DNA of 64,000 nt from Bufo bufo (GCF_905171765.1 NC_053390.1:333900294-333964293), one strand, 5' to 3'; numbered from the stretch's first letter, positions 22,730 through 33,918 are shown. Notes: generated by a model from the letters alone, not told the origin. Made by a program: numbers and translations.

Positions 22730-24457
22730 GTGGATAAATAGAACTGTAAAGAAAGCAATAAATGACAAAAAGAAAGCATATAAAACACTAAAACAGGAGG
22801 GTAGCACGGAAGCACTGAAAAACTATAAGGAAAAAAACAGAACATGTAAAAAACAAATAAAAGCGGCCAAACTAGAGACCGAGAGATTAATTGCCAAAGA
22901 GAGTAAAACTAACCCTAAAATGTTCTTCAATTATATAAATGTTAAAAAGTATAAATCTGAAGGTGTCGGCCCTTTAAAGAGTAATGAGGGGGGAGTCGCA
23001 GAGAGCGACGAGGAGAAAGCAAAGCTATTAAATATTTTTTTCTCCAATGTATTCACTGAGGAAAATAAACTGTCAGATGAAATGCTGAATGCTGAAATAA
23101 ATTCGCCATTAAAAGTGTCCTGTCTGACCCAGGAAGAAGTACAACAGCGACTTAAAAATATCAAAATAGACAAATCGCCAGGACCGGATGGCATACACCC
23201 CCGTATCCTAAGGGAATTAAGTAATGTCATAGCCAGACCCTTATTTCTGATATTTGCGGACTCTGTACTGACAGGGAATGTCCCACAGGATTGGCGCATG
23301 GCAAATGTGGTGCCAATATTCAAAAAGGGTCCAAAAACAGAGCCTGGAAACTATAGGCCGGTAAGTTTAACATCTGTTGTGGGTAAACTGTTTGAAGGTT
23401 TTCTGAGAGATGCTATGTTAGAGCATCTTAACGGAAATAAGCAAATAACGCCATATCAGCATGGCTTCGTGAGGGATCGGTCATGTCAAACTAATTTAAT
23501 CAGTTTCTATGAGGAGGTAAGTACTAGACTTGACAGCGGCGAATCAATGGATGTCGTGTATCTGGACTTCTCCAAAGCATTTGACACTGTACCTCATAAA
23601 AGGTTAGTATATAAAATGAGAATGCTCGGACTCGGAGAAAACGTCTGTAAGTGGGTAAGTAACTGGCTCAATGATAGAAAACAGAGGGTGGTTATTAACG
23701 GTACATACTCAGATTGGGTCACTGTCACTAGTGGAGTACCTCAGGGGTCAGTATTGGGCCCTATTCTCTTCAATATATTTATTAATGATCTTGTAGAAGG
23801 CTTGCATAGTAAAATATCAATTTTCGCAGATGACATTAAACTGTGTAAAGTAATTAACAATGAAGAGGACAGTATAGTACTACAGAGGGATCTGGATAGA
23901 TTGGAGGCTTGGGCAGATAAGTGGCAGATGAGGTTTAACACTGACAAATGTAAAGTTATGCACATGGGAAGGAATAATGCAAGTCACCCGTACATACTAA
24001 ATGGTAAAACACTCGGTAACACTGACATGGAAAAGGATCTAGGAATTTTAATAAACAGCAAACTAAGCTGCAAAAAACAGTGTCAGGCAGCTGCTGCCAA
24101 GGCCAATAAGATAATGGGTTGCATCAAAAGGGGCATAGATGCCCGTGATGAGAACATATTCCTACTACTTTACAAATCACTGGTCAGACCACACATGGAG
24201 TACTGTGTACAGTTCTGGGCTCCTGTAAACAAGGCAGACATAGCAGAGCTGGAGAGGGTCCAGAGGAGGGCATTCACGTTAGAAAAAAGACGACTGAGGG
24301 GAGATCTAATTACTATGTATAAATATATCAGGGGGCAGTACAGAGATCTATCCCATCATCTATTTATCCCCAGGACTGTGACTGTGACGAGGGGACATCC
24401 TCTGCGTTTGGAGGAAAGAAGGTTTGTACACAAACATAGAAAAGGTTCTTTACGGTA
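22730..24457 (+). CDS. LINE reverse transcriptase (open, 5'-truncated, 3' shifted)
   Basis: An unbroken frame of about 575 codons. Motifs in order are DKSPGPDGIHPRIL (about 23170), NYRPVSLTS (about 23350), VYLDFSKAFDTVPH (about 23560), SGVPQGSVLGPILF (about 23735), FADDIKL (about 23825), then the thumb and a C-terminal EKRRLRGDLI block (about 24285). These are those of a CR1/L2-like RT, which copies the LINE RNA at the target nick. The two Asp of FADD are intact. The N-terminal endonuclease is missing because of 5' truncation. The frame ends at 24457 earlier than expected, since following codons in another frame continue the family C-terminus. The ATG at 22728 is fortuitous flanking sequence. 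Confidence 0.85.
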
Positions 24458-24788
24458 AGAGCAGTGAGACTATGGAACTCTCTGCCTGAGGAGGTGGTGA
24501 TGGTGAGTACAATAAAGGAATTCAAGAGGGGCCTGGATGTATTTCTGGAGTGTAATAATATTACAGGCTATAGCTACTAGAGAGGGGTCGTTGATCCAGG
24601 GAGTTATTCTGATTGCCTGATTGGAGTCGGGAAGGAATTTTTATTCCCCTAAAGTGAGGAAAATTGGCTTCTACCTCACAGGGTTTTTTTTTTGCCTTCC
24701 TCTGGATCAACTTGTAGGATGACAGGCCGAACTGGGTGGACAAATGTCTTTTTTCGGCCTTATGTACTATGTTACTATGTTACTATGT
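22730..24788 (+). mobile_element. CR1/L2-type LINE, 5'-truncated
   Basis: 2059 bp inserted in the ~170-bp array with a short duplication, TACTT, at 22725-22729 and 24789-24793. It retains the RT and 3' region and ends in a short tandem tail of TATGTTAC units instead of poly(A), as CR1/L2-like LINEs do. The untranslated 3' end includes TGCCTTCCTCTGGATCAAC. The 5' half, including the endonuclease, is absent, the usual result of abortive reverse transcription. Confidence 0.85.
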
Positions 24789-26408
24789 TACTTTAATGAA
24801 TTATTTTAAGGGGCAACTGGTATATTACACCAGTAGAAATTATTTGTTCCAACACATGCTGCACTAACCAAATGCACTATATAGAAAGTACATAATTTGT
24901 ATATAACACCTCTGCTTTAATCACTTTTTTGGGGGCGAAACTGGTATATCACACCAGTAGAAATTATTTCTTCCAATAGCGTTTTTCACTCTGCGTAGCT
25001 GCGGTAACGCAGCAAAACAGCAAACAAATGCTGCACTACCCAAATGCACTATATACCTAAATTAACTATATACCTAAATTAACTATATAGAAAGTATATT
25101 ATTGGTATTTCACACCCCTACTTTAATGAATTATTTTAAGGGGCAACTGGTATATTACACCAGTAGAAATTATTTGTTCCAACACATGCTGCACTAACCA
25201 AATGCACTATATAGAAAGTACATAATTTGTATATAACACCTCTGCTTTAATCACTTTTATGGGGGCGAAACTGGTATATCACACCAGTAGAAATGCACTA
25301 ACCAAATGGGGGTTAGTACATAATTTGTATATAACACCTCTGCTTTAATCACTTTTTTGGGGGCGAAACTGGTATATCACACCAGAAGAAATTATTTCTT
25401 CCAATAGCGTTTTTCACTCTGCGTAGCTGCGGTAACGCAGCAAAACAGCAAACAAATGCTGCACTACCCAAATGCACTATATAGAAAGAATATTATTGGT
25501 ATATAACACCCCTGCTTCAATAAAAAATTTTGGGGGGGCAACTGGTATATTACACCAGTAGAAATTATTTGTTCCAATAGCGTTTGTCACTCTGTGTATC
25601 TGCGGTAACGCAGCAAAACCGCAAACACATGCTGCACTAACCAAATGCACTATATAGAAAGTACATAATTTGTATATAACACCTCTGCTTTAATCACTTT
25701 TTTGGGGGGGAAACTGGTATATCACACCAGTAGAAATTATTTGTTCCAATAGCGTTTTTCACTCTGCGTAGCTGCGGTAACGCAGCAAAACAGCAAACAA
25801 ATGCTGCACTACCCAAATGCACTATATAGAAAGAATATTATTGGTATATAACACCCCTGCTTCAATCAATTTTTTGGGGGGGGCAAATGGTATATTACAA
25901 CAGTAGAAATTATTTGTCCCAATAGCGTTTGTCACTCTGTGTAGCTGCGGTAACGCAGCAAAACCGCAAACACATGCTGCACTAAACAAATGCACTATAT
26001 AGAAAGTACATTATTCGTATATAACTCCTCTGCTTCAATCACTTTTTTTGGGGGGCAACTGGTATATCACACCAGTAGAAATTATTTGTCCCAATAGCGT
26101 TTTTCACTCTGTGTAGCTGCGGTAACACAGCAAAACCACAAACAAATGCTGAACTACCCAAATGCACTATATAGAAAGAATATTATTTGTATATAACACC
26201 CATGCTTCAATCACTTTTTTGGGGGGCAACTGGTATATCACACCAGTAGAAATTATTTGTTCCAATAGTGTTTGTCACTCTGTGTAGCTGAGGTAACGCA
26301 GAAAAACCGTAAAACAAATGCTGCACTACATAAATGCACTATATAGAAAGTATATTATTGGTGTATAACACTCCTGCTTGAACCAGTTTTTTTGGGGAGC
26401 AACTGGTA

Positions 26409-27458
26409 CACTCACCTAAAGAATTATTAGGAACACCTGTTCTATTTCTCATTAATGCAATTATCTAGTCAACCAATCACATGGCAGTTGCTTCAATGCA
26501 TTTAGGGGGGTGGTCCTTGTCAAGACAATCTCCTGAACTCCAAACTGAATGTCAGAATGGGAAAGAAAGGTGATTTAAGCAATTTTGAGCGTGGCATGGT
26601 TGTTGGTGCCAGACGGGCCGGTCTGAGTATTTCACAATCTGCTAAGTTACTGGGATTTTCACGCACAACCATTTCTAGGGTTTACAAAGAATGGTGTGAA
26701 AAGGGAAAAACATCCAGTATGCGGCAGTCCTGTGGGCAAAAATGCCTTGTGGATGCTAGAGGTCAGAGGAGAATGGGCCAACTGATTCAAGCTGATAGAA
26801 GAGCAACGTTGACTGAAATAACCACTCGTTACAACCGAGGTATGCAGCAAAGCATTTGTGAAGCCACAACACGCACAACCTTGAGGCGGATGGGCTACAA
26901 CAGCAGAAGACCCCATTGGGTACCACTCATCTCCACTACAAATAGGAAAAAGAGGCTACAATTTGCACGAGCTCACCAAAATTGGACTATTGAAGAATGG
27001 AAAAATGTTGCCTGGTCTGATGAGTCTCGATTTCTGTTGAGACATTCAAATGGAAGAGTCCGAATTTGGTGTAAACAGAATGAGAACATGTAGCCATCCT
27101 CTGATGGCTACTTCCAGCAGGATAATGCACCATGTCACAAAGCTCAAATCATTTCAAATTGGTTTCTTGAACATGACAATGAGTTCACTGTACTAAAATG
27201 GCCCCCAAAGTCACCAGATCTCAACCCAATAGATCATCTTTGGGATGTGGTGGAACGGGAGCTTCGTGCCATGGATGTGCATCCCTCAAATCTCCATCAA
27301 CTGCAAGATGCTATCCTGTCAATATGGGCCAACATTTCTAAAGAATGCTATCAGCACCTTGTTGAATCAAAGCCACGTAGAATTAAGGCAGTTCTGAAGG
27401 CAAAAGGGGGTCCAACACCGTATTAGTATGGTGTTCCTAATAATTCTTTAGGTGAGTG
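26409..27458 (+). mobile_element. Tc1-like element (DD36-type), internally deleted
   Basis: 1050 bp with perfect 29-bp terminal inverted repeats (CACTCACCTAAAGAATTATT...), flanked by TA at 26407-26408 and 27459-27460. It is inserted into a unit of the ~170-bp array. The perfect ends suggest a fairly recent insertion. The transposase has an internal deletion, so the copy is non-autonomous. Confidence 0.95.
26557..27426 (+). pseudogene. Tc1-like transposase, internal deletion and stop
   Basis: It starts MGKKGDLSNFERG with an N-terminal HTH pair (KLLGFSRTTISRVYKEW, then a second HTH). The first catalytic Asp is in WSDESRF (about 27020), the second in QQDNAPCH (about 27120). The third position reads NPIDHLW (about 27226), 36 residues on, where Glu is usual. 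The frame has a stop at 27091-27093 and appears to lack about 60 codons between the first and second Asp. The frame is otherwise conserved through the stop at 27424-27426. It is 290 codons against about 340 for the family. Spacing places it with the DD36E group. Confidence 0.9.
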
Positions 27459-27610
27459 TATATCTCACAAGTAGAAATCATTTGTTCCAATAGCGTTTGT
27501 CACTCTGTGTAGCTGCAGTATCGCAGCAGAACCGCACACAACTGCTGCACAATACAATTGCACTATAATATACTTTCTATATTGGTAAGTTAGTATGTTA
27601 GAAAGTATAT

Positions 27611-27996
27611 TACACCTCTCAGTAAGTCACACCTATCGATAGCTCACCTATACCTGTCCTTAAAACGACTTTTGTGTCCCTATTAGCTAGCGTTTAGTCT
27701 CCCTAACAGTCTGTCCCTGCTCCACACAGCAACCTCTCCCTACACTGGCAAAAGACTTAATATAAAATGGCGGCCAGATCGGGTTTATTTATAACATAGG
27801 GGGTATATAGGGGGTATTTCCATGTGCTGAAACGTCTCAATTGGCTGTCATGTACCACCTGATGGATGTGTCATGGGTCAAAGTTCTTCACAATGTAAAA
27901 GAATATGGCGCCAGCGGACATCTCTATATGTTCGCCCGTTCAGCGAACCATGAACGAGCAAAATTCACCGCGAAAAGAACCGCAAGGCTATCTCTA
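27611..27996. other. Right terminal region of the large hAT element
   Basis: Non-coding. It ends in a subterminal block with paired TTCGC/GCGAA motifs (AACATATAGAGAT, CGTTCATGGTTCGC on the complement) and the terminal TAGAGATAGCC. The counterpart block near 8255-8345 has similar GAACAT and GTTCG motifs. These are probably transposase binding sites. Confidence 0.5.
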
Positions 27997-28004
27997 ACTG
28001 CCAC

Positions 28005-28739
28005 ATGAAACACAGCAGCCCATTTCAAACATGGTAGGAGAGGGAGTCTCCCTCCTACATGTGCAATTGAGAAAGTGGCACAAAAGCATCACCATTTGGC
28101 AGGAAAGTGACATGCATCACCATTTGGCAGGAATGTGCCTAGGTCAGGAGTAGAGTCATGGGCCTGCCAATGACTGCAGACCAGGCTTTAATTATAGTCC
28201 TTGGCTGGGAATGTGAAACAACTGCTAGAGAATTGCAATGGGATGAAAGGGCGTCTCCGTGTCTGTATGTGTGCCACTGAAGCATATGACTGCAGAGGGA
28301 ACAGCTGCGGATGTGTTGGCTGTGTCCAAACAACAGGTCGAACATAGATGTTAGGCTACGGATAAGGTCTAGGGACCACCAAAAAGCAACACTATATGAA
28401 TCTGTCCTTAATCAGATTTGAATAAAGCCACTGACCTAGACCGTTAAGGAAATTGGCAATAACCCCTCCTCTACCCTAGATTAACTCAGAAATGAGCTTT
28501 AGGGAAACTAGACCTTTACTATTTTAGATCATCAAGGAATCCGCCCTTAAGGCTTCCACTACTGTAGACCACCACTAAAGCAACCACTAAACCTTCCAAT
28601 ATTCTAGACCTTTAGGGAATCAAGCTTTAATCATTCCACTACCCTAGACTACCAGGAAAGTAACCCCTCCTCTGCCAGAGACCACCAGAAAAAAATGCAT
28701 TAATATCTCCATTACTGAAGGCCACCAGAACTGTTACTG
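28005..28739. other. Low-information flank with degenerate CTAGACC repeats
   Basis: At 28005-28330 no gene is visible. At 28430-28720 there are irregular repeats of about 55-75 bp built on CTAGAC(C)...CCACTA and AACCCCTCCTCT. No coding frame is credible. Confidence 0.5.
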
Positions 28740-28743
28740 TTAA

Positions 28744-28959
28744 AGAGGTTGTCCCATCTAGATATTTATGGGATATCCACAGGATATGGGACCCTGTTGT
28801 GCACCACTGAGAATGTAATGGAAGCCATGCATACTTGGCTCTCTCCATTCACTGCTACTGTGCTTAATCAATAGTCCCTGAGCAGTGAATGGAGAGAGTA
28901 TAATGGGCCCCTCTCCATTCCAAGGGATATGCTATAAATGTCCTGGCTGGACTAAACCT
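28744..28959. mobile_element. TTAA-flanked MITE
   Basis: 216 bp between TTAA at 28740-28743 and 28960-28963, starting AGAGGTTGTCCCATC and ending with an imperfect complement (GGCTGGACTAAACCT). TTAA duplications are typical of Kolobok and piggyBac. Inside is a long imperfect palindrome around the ACTGAGAATG/TTCACTGC block (CAGTGAATGGAGAGAG). Non-coding. Confidence 0.6.
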
Positions 28960-28963
28960 TTAA

Positions 28964-30459
28964 CCATTTACACTTTTATTCATGTGCTGTATAGCAGTAA
29001 TGAAGTTATGCAATATTATTAATAATTTAGTTTAAAAAATGTTAATGTGCAAGGGGAGATACTTTTTGGGCGCAGAGCCTGGATTTTTGCACAAATTATC
29101 AAAAGGAATTTGGTAAGGGAATATAAAAATGAATATCAATTTCATATCATATTTAATGCTCACCCTCTGAGTGTTTTTACTTTACAATTTAAAGGAAATT
29201 GAGGCCAGCCAACATTATTGACGCACATAGTAATTAGCATCCTGCAAACTGTATGATGTATTGAAGTTTTATTTATTTTTTACAGATATTTGTACGTCTA
29301 AAGTGTTTACGGATTTCTCTGCTTTACAGGGATCATATAAGGATAACTCTTTCAGAATAACTATATGTTCATGACTCTTATGAAACACTTATATAAGTGT
29401 GAGAAGTTAGATCCCACATTTAATTATGAATATCAGAAAATTGTTGTGATACACACATTTTCTGCTAAATACATTTCTTCTCTGACCTGCAACTTGCACT
29501 TTCAGGCACACATATATTGGTGGAACATATAGCTTTGTAATATCCATTATTAAAGGCGATTTTCACCCATGACTTAAAAAAGGGTCATATTTTAGTAAAT
29601 TAGGATTACTGAGTAATAGCCAAAGTTAGGTAAAATGTGTCCCTCAACAAAATAGAAAAATGCCAAGATCTTTGTGACTAGACATAGTAATCAAAGAAAA
29701 AAGCTGGTTACAATCATAAATATAATAAATGCAATGCTCAACAAGCAATGAACAGCAAACCAAGAAAAAGCAGGACACATCCAGAAAATGCGCACATGCA
29801 GTAAAATTAGAATGTTACTTGATCTTTATCTAACGCACATGTCTGTAGATACTCTCACACCGCATCTCCTGTGTTTTGGTGCATGCCAAGCTCTATGGCA
29901 GAAATTCCCTAGACTGATAGCTTTGAAGAATGTGAGTTATGATACTGATAAATTCAGATTCATTCAATGTCATGTATATCTTTTGCCAATGTATGGACTG
30001 ATTAGCTATTAGCTATGGGGTAGTAATTATTGACTTTTGTTCAGGGTCAGACTGGAAACTTAAAGTAGGAAAAAAAGTGGACCCATGTTAAAAGAGGGTC
30101 CAAATTGACAGAAGACAGTACAACAGAAGTAGGCGTGGCCAACAATACTGTAGTGAAGCCCAAATTACTACCCCAACAGAACCAAATACTGCAGTGCAGC
30201 AAAAAATACTGCCCCAGCAGAACCAAATACCAAAGTGCAGCACAAAATACTGCCCCTTGCCCTTCGTCTATGCATACACACACCAGTGGGAACGGTTATG
30301 TAATATGGTGCCCCTTGGTCATGGGGGTGCGCTTACCAGCTTACCAGAGTTACTGTGCGTCAGTATTACAGGTCACTGTTACCGACAGGCTTAAATTATT
30401 GCTGTGTACATTAGTGTCCATTGCACCAAAATTCATAGCTAATCCGTTCACTATTGTCA
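28964..30459. other. Mostly AT-rich DNA, no gene seen
   Basis: About 1.5 kb. There is a possible TTAA-type MITE start near 29552 and a small degenerate repeat (ACTGCCCCAGCAGAACCAAATAC) at 30150-30260. Nothing coding is supported. Confidence 0.5.
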
Positions 30460-30560
30460 CAGTTACTGCTGCCACCCTCCCCACTCTCTCATGGGGCCAC
30501 TACTGTCACTGCTGCTGCTGCCACCCTCCCCACTCTGTCATGGTGCCAGTACTGTAACAC
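30460..30560. repeat. Short array related to the 52-bp array at 58.9 kb
   Basis: Two units of the type CTGCTGCCACCCTCCCCACTCT(G/C)TCATGGGGCCACTACTGTCA. Related units occur at 32380-32515, 58870-59410 and 60160-60205. This suggests a relic of the subterminal region of a hAT relative, now split by the PLE fold-back and LTR that follow. Confidence 0.55.
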
Positions 30561-30725
30561 GGAGAGAGAGAGAGTATGAGGGTTACACGGATCCTGTGGA
30601 ACGGGTGCCCAGAAGACCCGAAGTAACTAGAGGCGCCAGGGGATGGATGGGGTGAGGGAAGAGGGAGACAAATAAAGGGTCGAGAGCATGGAAAGGCTGC
30701 TTACAGGGTCTACCCTGCAGACTCT

Positions 30726-31551
30726 ACCCTGGGAGAGCACCAGTCCACTGGGTGTACTAGCAGGTAGAACAATGGTCTGTAATAATGGAGATAATCTTGG
30801 AATACAGTGCTGCACAATATATCATAAAAGCAAATAAAATAAAACAATGTGTAAAGGGTTGGATGAATCTTCCGGACATGCACAGTAGCCTGTGAATGCG
30901 TCCCGGCCTGACACGCATCTTGCAGGGAGGCGCCCCATCGCGATCGCTTACTCAGACCTTTGACGTCACCAAAGGTAGCGTACTCTGAGCGGCGGAACAC
31001 GCCCACCTGTTTGGCGCCTTTTTTTACCACTCCCCTCTCCTTTTGCCGCTTTTTTTCTCTCATGCAGCCCATTACCCAGGCCATATATTGCCCTCATTTT
31101 TCACACCACATGCAAACTGCTTCTGATGAAGGGACCCGAAACGCGTTGAGCCGGATTTTATACATTAGAATAAAGAAAGTTTAACAGAAGCTTCCTGTCT
31201 GTGGCTCCCTTCATCTTTCACCATCTTGAGGCGATCCTGGCTGGGTTTAGGTTTACCGGTGTATTATGCTTATCCGAGTAAACCCCCCCCCCCATCCCCC
31301 CGTGAAGTGAGTAGAATCTCATTATTTATATATATACAGAAGTATATATATCCCACCACCAGTTGGTGATTTTAACTTTGATTTTAACCCTGCACCGATC
31401 TTTCATTTTTTAATCCAACCCTTTACACATTGTTTTATTTTATTTGCTTTTATGATATATTGTGCAGCACTGTATTCCAAGATTATCTCCATTATTACAG
31501 ACCATTGTTCTACCTGCTAGTACACCCAGTGGACTGGCGCTCTCCCAGGGT
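30726..31551 (+). mobile_element. PLE-derived fold-back with 138-bp arms
   Basis: The left arm 30726-30863 is the near-perfect complement of 31414-31551. The centre (30864-31413) holds a hammerhead-like core (31123-31142), the sequence GAAACGCGTTGAG and AATAAAGAAAGTTT at about 31160, a 3'-end signature also seen in the PLE at 60.6 kb. Penelope-like elements are known to carry such ribozyme motifs in terminal repeats and to insert in odd inverted arrangements. No RT remains. I infer a non-autonomous PLE derivative. Confidence 0.6.
31123..31142 (+). ncRNA. Hammerhead ribozyme-like core
   Basis: CTGATGA at 31123-31129 and GAAAC at 31138-31142 are the two conserved single-strand boxes of a hammerhead, separated by a very short potential helix II (GG...CC). 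The following ACGCGT is self-complementary, which would give a minimal or dimeric helix III as reported for PLE hammerheads. The cleavage-site side and helix I are not resolved by eye. Cleavage activity is not shown. Confidence 0.5.
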
Positions 31552-31615
31552 CACCTCTGCGGGACATTGGGGGTCTTCCACACCCAATTCTCCCACCCCT
31601 TATGCTCTTTACTAC

Positions 31616-32292
31616 TGTAACACCCCAGAGTGGTGTTACCACTTCTGCACCTTGCTACTGTCTTTATTTGTTTAACCTCATATCATCTTATGCATTTCTA
31701 ATGTTATGTAACTGTTCATGTAATGTGCCTGGTGGTAGCAAACACGGCAGTGCTATACTTAGATAGAATGGAGAGAGGTGGGCGAGTCCTACTTCCTGCA
31801 GGAAGGGTGGGGACCAGTTAGTTTGTCTAGCTTACCTCCTGCTAGGGGAAAGGTGTGCAGGGGCACATCTCTGCTGGACATGCCCACGCTAACCAGAGCA
31901 CCCTAAGCTCTGCTGGTCATGGAGGCCAAAGCTTGAAGCCTTAGGAGCAAGGAGGAAAGTTCCCTGGCATAACCTAGAGTCAGACTACAAAGTGAAGTGC
32001 AGCATACAGAAGAAGCTGAGTTATACAGCCAGCCTGTCAGTACAGCAGAGTCAGAGAGAAACAGATATAGCATAGTGGAGTTTGCCTGCCAGTTTCATGC
32101 TAAAGCCTGCTGGAACCAAGACAAAGCCTGTAAACCGTACTGGAGAACATTTATGCAAAGTAAAGGTGCCATTGAACTTCATGTCAAGATCTGGACTCCA
32201 GTTATTATTTTATCCCTTAATTATTCCCCCTATTTATTGCTTCGGAGCCAAAGCCTGGGGTCCAGCCGTGTCCAGGTAGGAGCACCGTGACA
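31616..32292 (+). mobile_element. Candidate LTR (TG...CA, 677 bp)
   Basis: It starts TGTAACACCCCAGAGTGGTG and ends GCACCGTGACA. The first 24 bases fold on themselves (GTAACACC with GGTGTTAC). The ends resemble frog LTR retrotransposon LTRs. The flanks ACTAC and CACAT do not match, so the target duplication is missing or the boundaries are off. Frames inside are short and unsupported. Confidence 0.45.
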
Positions 32293-32379
32293 CACATAAA
32301 GATACATTTTAGGCCGCACTATACCACTCGGCATTTCCTATACCTGGGACGCATTATATAGAGGATCCTAGAGGGAGCT

Positions 32380-32515
32380 GCCCGTTGCACTACTGCCACT
32401 GCTGCTGCCACTATCTCCACTCCGTAACGGGGTCACTACTGTCATTGCTACTGCCACTACTGCTGCTGTCACCAACCTCCCCACTCTGTCATGGGGACAC
32501 TACTGTACACTACTT
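32380..32515. repeat. Short GC-richer array (CACTGCTGCTGCCAC...CTGTCATGGGG)
   Basis: Two to three imperfect units of the same family as 30460-30560. If the intervening PLE fold-back and LTR are removed, these pieces would join into one small array. Confidence 0.55.
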
Positions 32516-32639
32516 TTTATGAAATTTATTAGACACTTGGCCAGCACACTAGGATTGGGTCCCCAGGTTGTTTAAGAACACAGCGTTATGCAGCTGTAAC
32601 TTCCAAGCCTTCACACCAAGTAGGAAGAATATGCCCTAG

Positions 32640-32852
32640 GGTGGGTTCACATCAGCGTTTGGCAGTTTTTTTTAGCCTTTTGTCTGGTGGATCTGCCTGC
32701 TTGTTCTTTAAAATGGAAATGAATGTTTCCTTTTTTTAACCTACACTTCAATGGAGGACAGATTTCATTGTATTGACATCTGTTCGCTCAAATTCTGTCT
32801 GAAATCCATTTTCATGCTAGGTTTGAAAACGCTGCTTTTATGTAAACTGGCC
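32640..32852. mobile_element. MITE, Harbinger-like style, degenerate
   Basis: The left end is GGGTGGGTTCACATCAGCG. The right end complemented is GGCCAGTTTACATAAAAGC followed by AGCGTTTTC. The ends match imperfectly and the flanking triplets do not, so boundaries are approximate. Style is close to the 6279-6642 element. Confidence 0.45.
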
Positions 32853-32859
32853 TGGGTAT

Positions 32860-33752
32860 ACCTGATTTATATAAATTTGTGACAATTTATATTGTAAGGA
32901 ATTGAATTTCTTGTCGAACTTTAACGAAGCTGTCAAAACTTTGCTAATCCCTACTTATGAAACAATCTTTTTGACCTTTTAGTGGTACCCTTGGCTTCCA
33001 ACTCAATGATGCTGGAAGTACACAGGCCGACACAGGTTTAACTCAGAAGAACACCTTTACTTGTCTCAGGTGAGGCAACAAGCTTGACAGTCGCATAGTT
33101 CTCACAAGATGCAACTAACTATCTTGGTGATTTACTCAGGAACGGCAATAATTTTGGTGGTTACATGAGGTCAAAGGCTTACATTTGAAATACACATTTT
33201 TATCTCTCCCAACTCCCTTATGACTCTCTATACACATTCAATTCAGCTGAGTGTGTATGTTTTTTATATAGGGAAAGAGGAGACATCCGCTTCCAGACAC
33301 CTCTAGAGGCACCTTATTTACTAGGTGAACAAAAAGCTTTGGGAAAAATTATTCATTCCATCCAATCCCTTTCTCCCCTCACATCATTTGTCAAGGGAGG
33401 GGTGGGAGCTCCCAATACACAATAGGACATCGGCCAAGCCCATCATTCTTGCTGAGTTCAGCCAACAATACACTGATATATTGTCAGAGTGCATAATTGC
33501 ATAGTTACACAATACAGTTGAAAAAAAGACTTTCCCGTAAGTCCATAAAATTCAACCAAGAGACGGGTGAAGATGGGAATTAAGGGAAGGGGAATGAGTA
33601 AGTAGACTTTTACACCCCTATATAAGAATAGCAGAGAAACTACCCTGAAACAGCTGATCAGCAGAGGTGGAGTGTGTCGGATGCCTTCCAATCAGATATT
33701 GATAGTCTATCCTAAGGCTAGACCATCAACGGTAAAGGATTGGACAACCTCT
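32860..33752. other. Unassigned sequence ending in a TTAA MITE right end
   Basis: No gene is seen at 32860-33650. From about 33655 to 33752 the text matches the 3' part of a TTAA MITE (GATAGTC...GACCATCAAC...TGGACAACCTCT, then TTAA at 33753-33756), the mirror of the end seen at 28744. Its left end is not identifiable. Confidence 0.45.
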
Positions 33753-33918
33753 TTAAGACAGTTTTAGACAGTTTCTACGGACATACAGTGGTTAGTCTGC
33801 TTCCATATATATTGGTATTAACAATTGTACATAGCTATAATACGGCGTCCCCTCAAACAGTGGTAATTACGTTGTTTAAAAAAAATATAGAGACCTCTAT
33901 ATACTTATCTCATCACTT

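Larger units (their letters stand above)
20108..27610. repeat. ~170-bp subterminal tandem array (about 26 units, two insertions)
   Basis: Units run GGGGCAACTGGTATATCACACC, AGTAGAAATTATTTGTTCCAATAG, a CACTCTGTGTAGCTGCGGTAACGCAG block and ATGCACTATATAGAAAGTA, followed by a poly-T/poly-G tract of variable length. Units begin near 20149, 20322, 20493, 20664 and so on to about 26230, with a last one after 27459. The array is broken by a LINE (22730-24788) and a Tc1-like element (26409-27458). It lies upstream of the transposase and, by position, is the right subterminal region of the large hAT element. Shortened and rearranged units occur at 24814-25380. It is not a CRISPR: there are no unique spacers. 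Confidence 0.9.
8250..27996 (-). mobile_element. Very large hAT element with nested insertions (19.7 kb)
   Basis: The left end reads TAATGATGGACGAACATC and the right end, complemented, TAGAGATAGCCTTGCGG. Flanks are ACTGCCAT (8242-8249) and ACTGCCAC (27997-28004), an 8-bp hAT-type duplication with one mismatch. Between them lie a ~110-bp tandem array, a BED-type hAT transposase on the minus strand (17.2-20.0 kb) and a ~170-bp tandem array. Removing the MITE (1.07 kb), L1 (6.0 kb), CR1/L2 LINE (2.06 kb) and Tc1-like element (1.05 kb) leaves about 9.5 kb, which is still large for a hAT. The terminal pairing is weak, so the single-element reading rests mainly on the duplication and on the transposase between the arrays. 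Confidence 0.6.

Noticed and set aside
20108..27610. Possible CRISPR or structured satellite with spacers
   Set aside because: The whole ~170-bp unit repeats with no unique spacers, the context is vertebrate, and the array flanks a hAT transposase.
27991..28004. Alternative that 8250-27996 is several unrelated hAT fragments
   Set aside because: Not fully excluded. The 7-of-8 match between the flanks and the transposase between them favour one element, so it is reported at moderate confidence.
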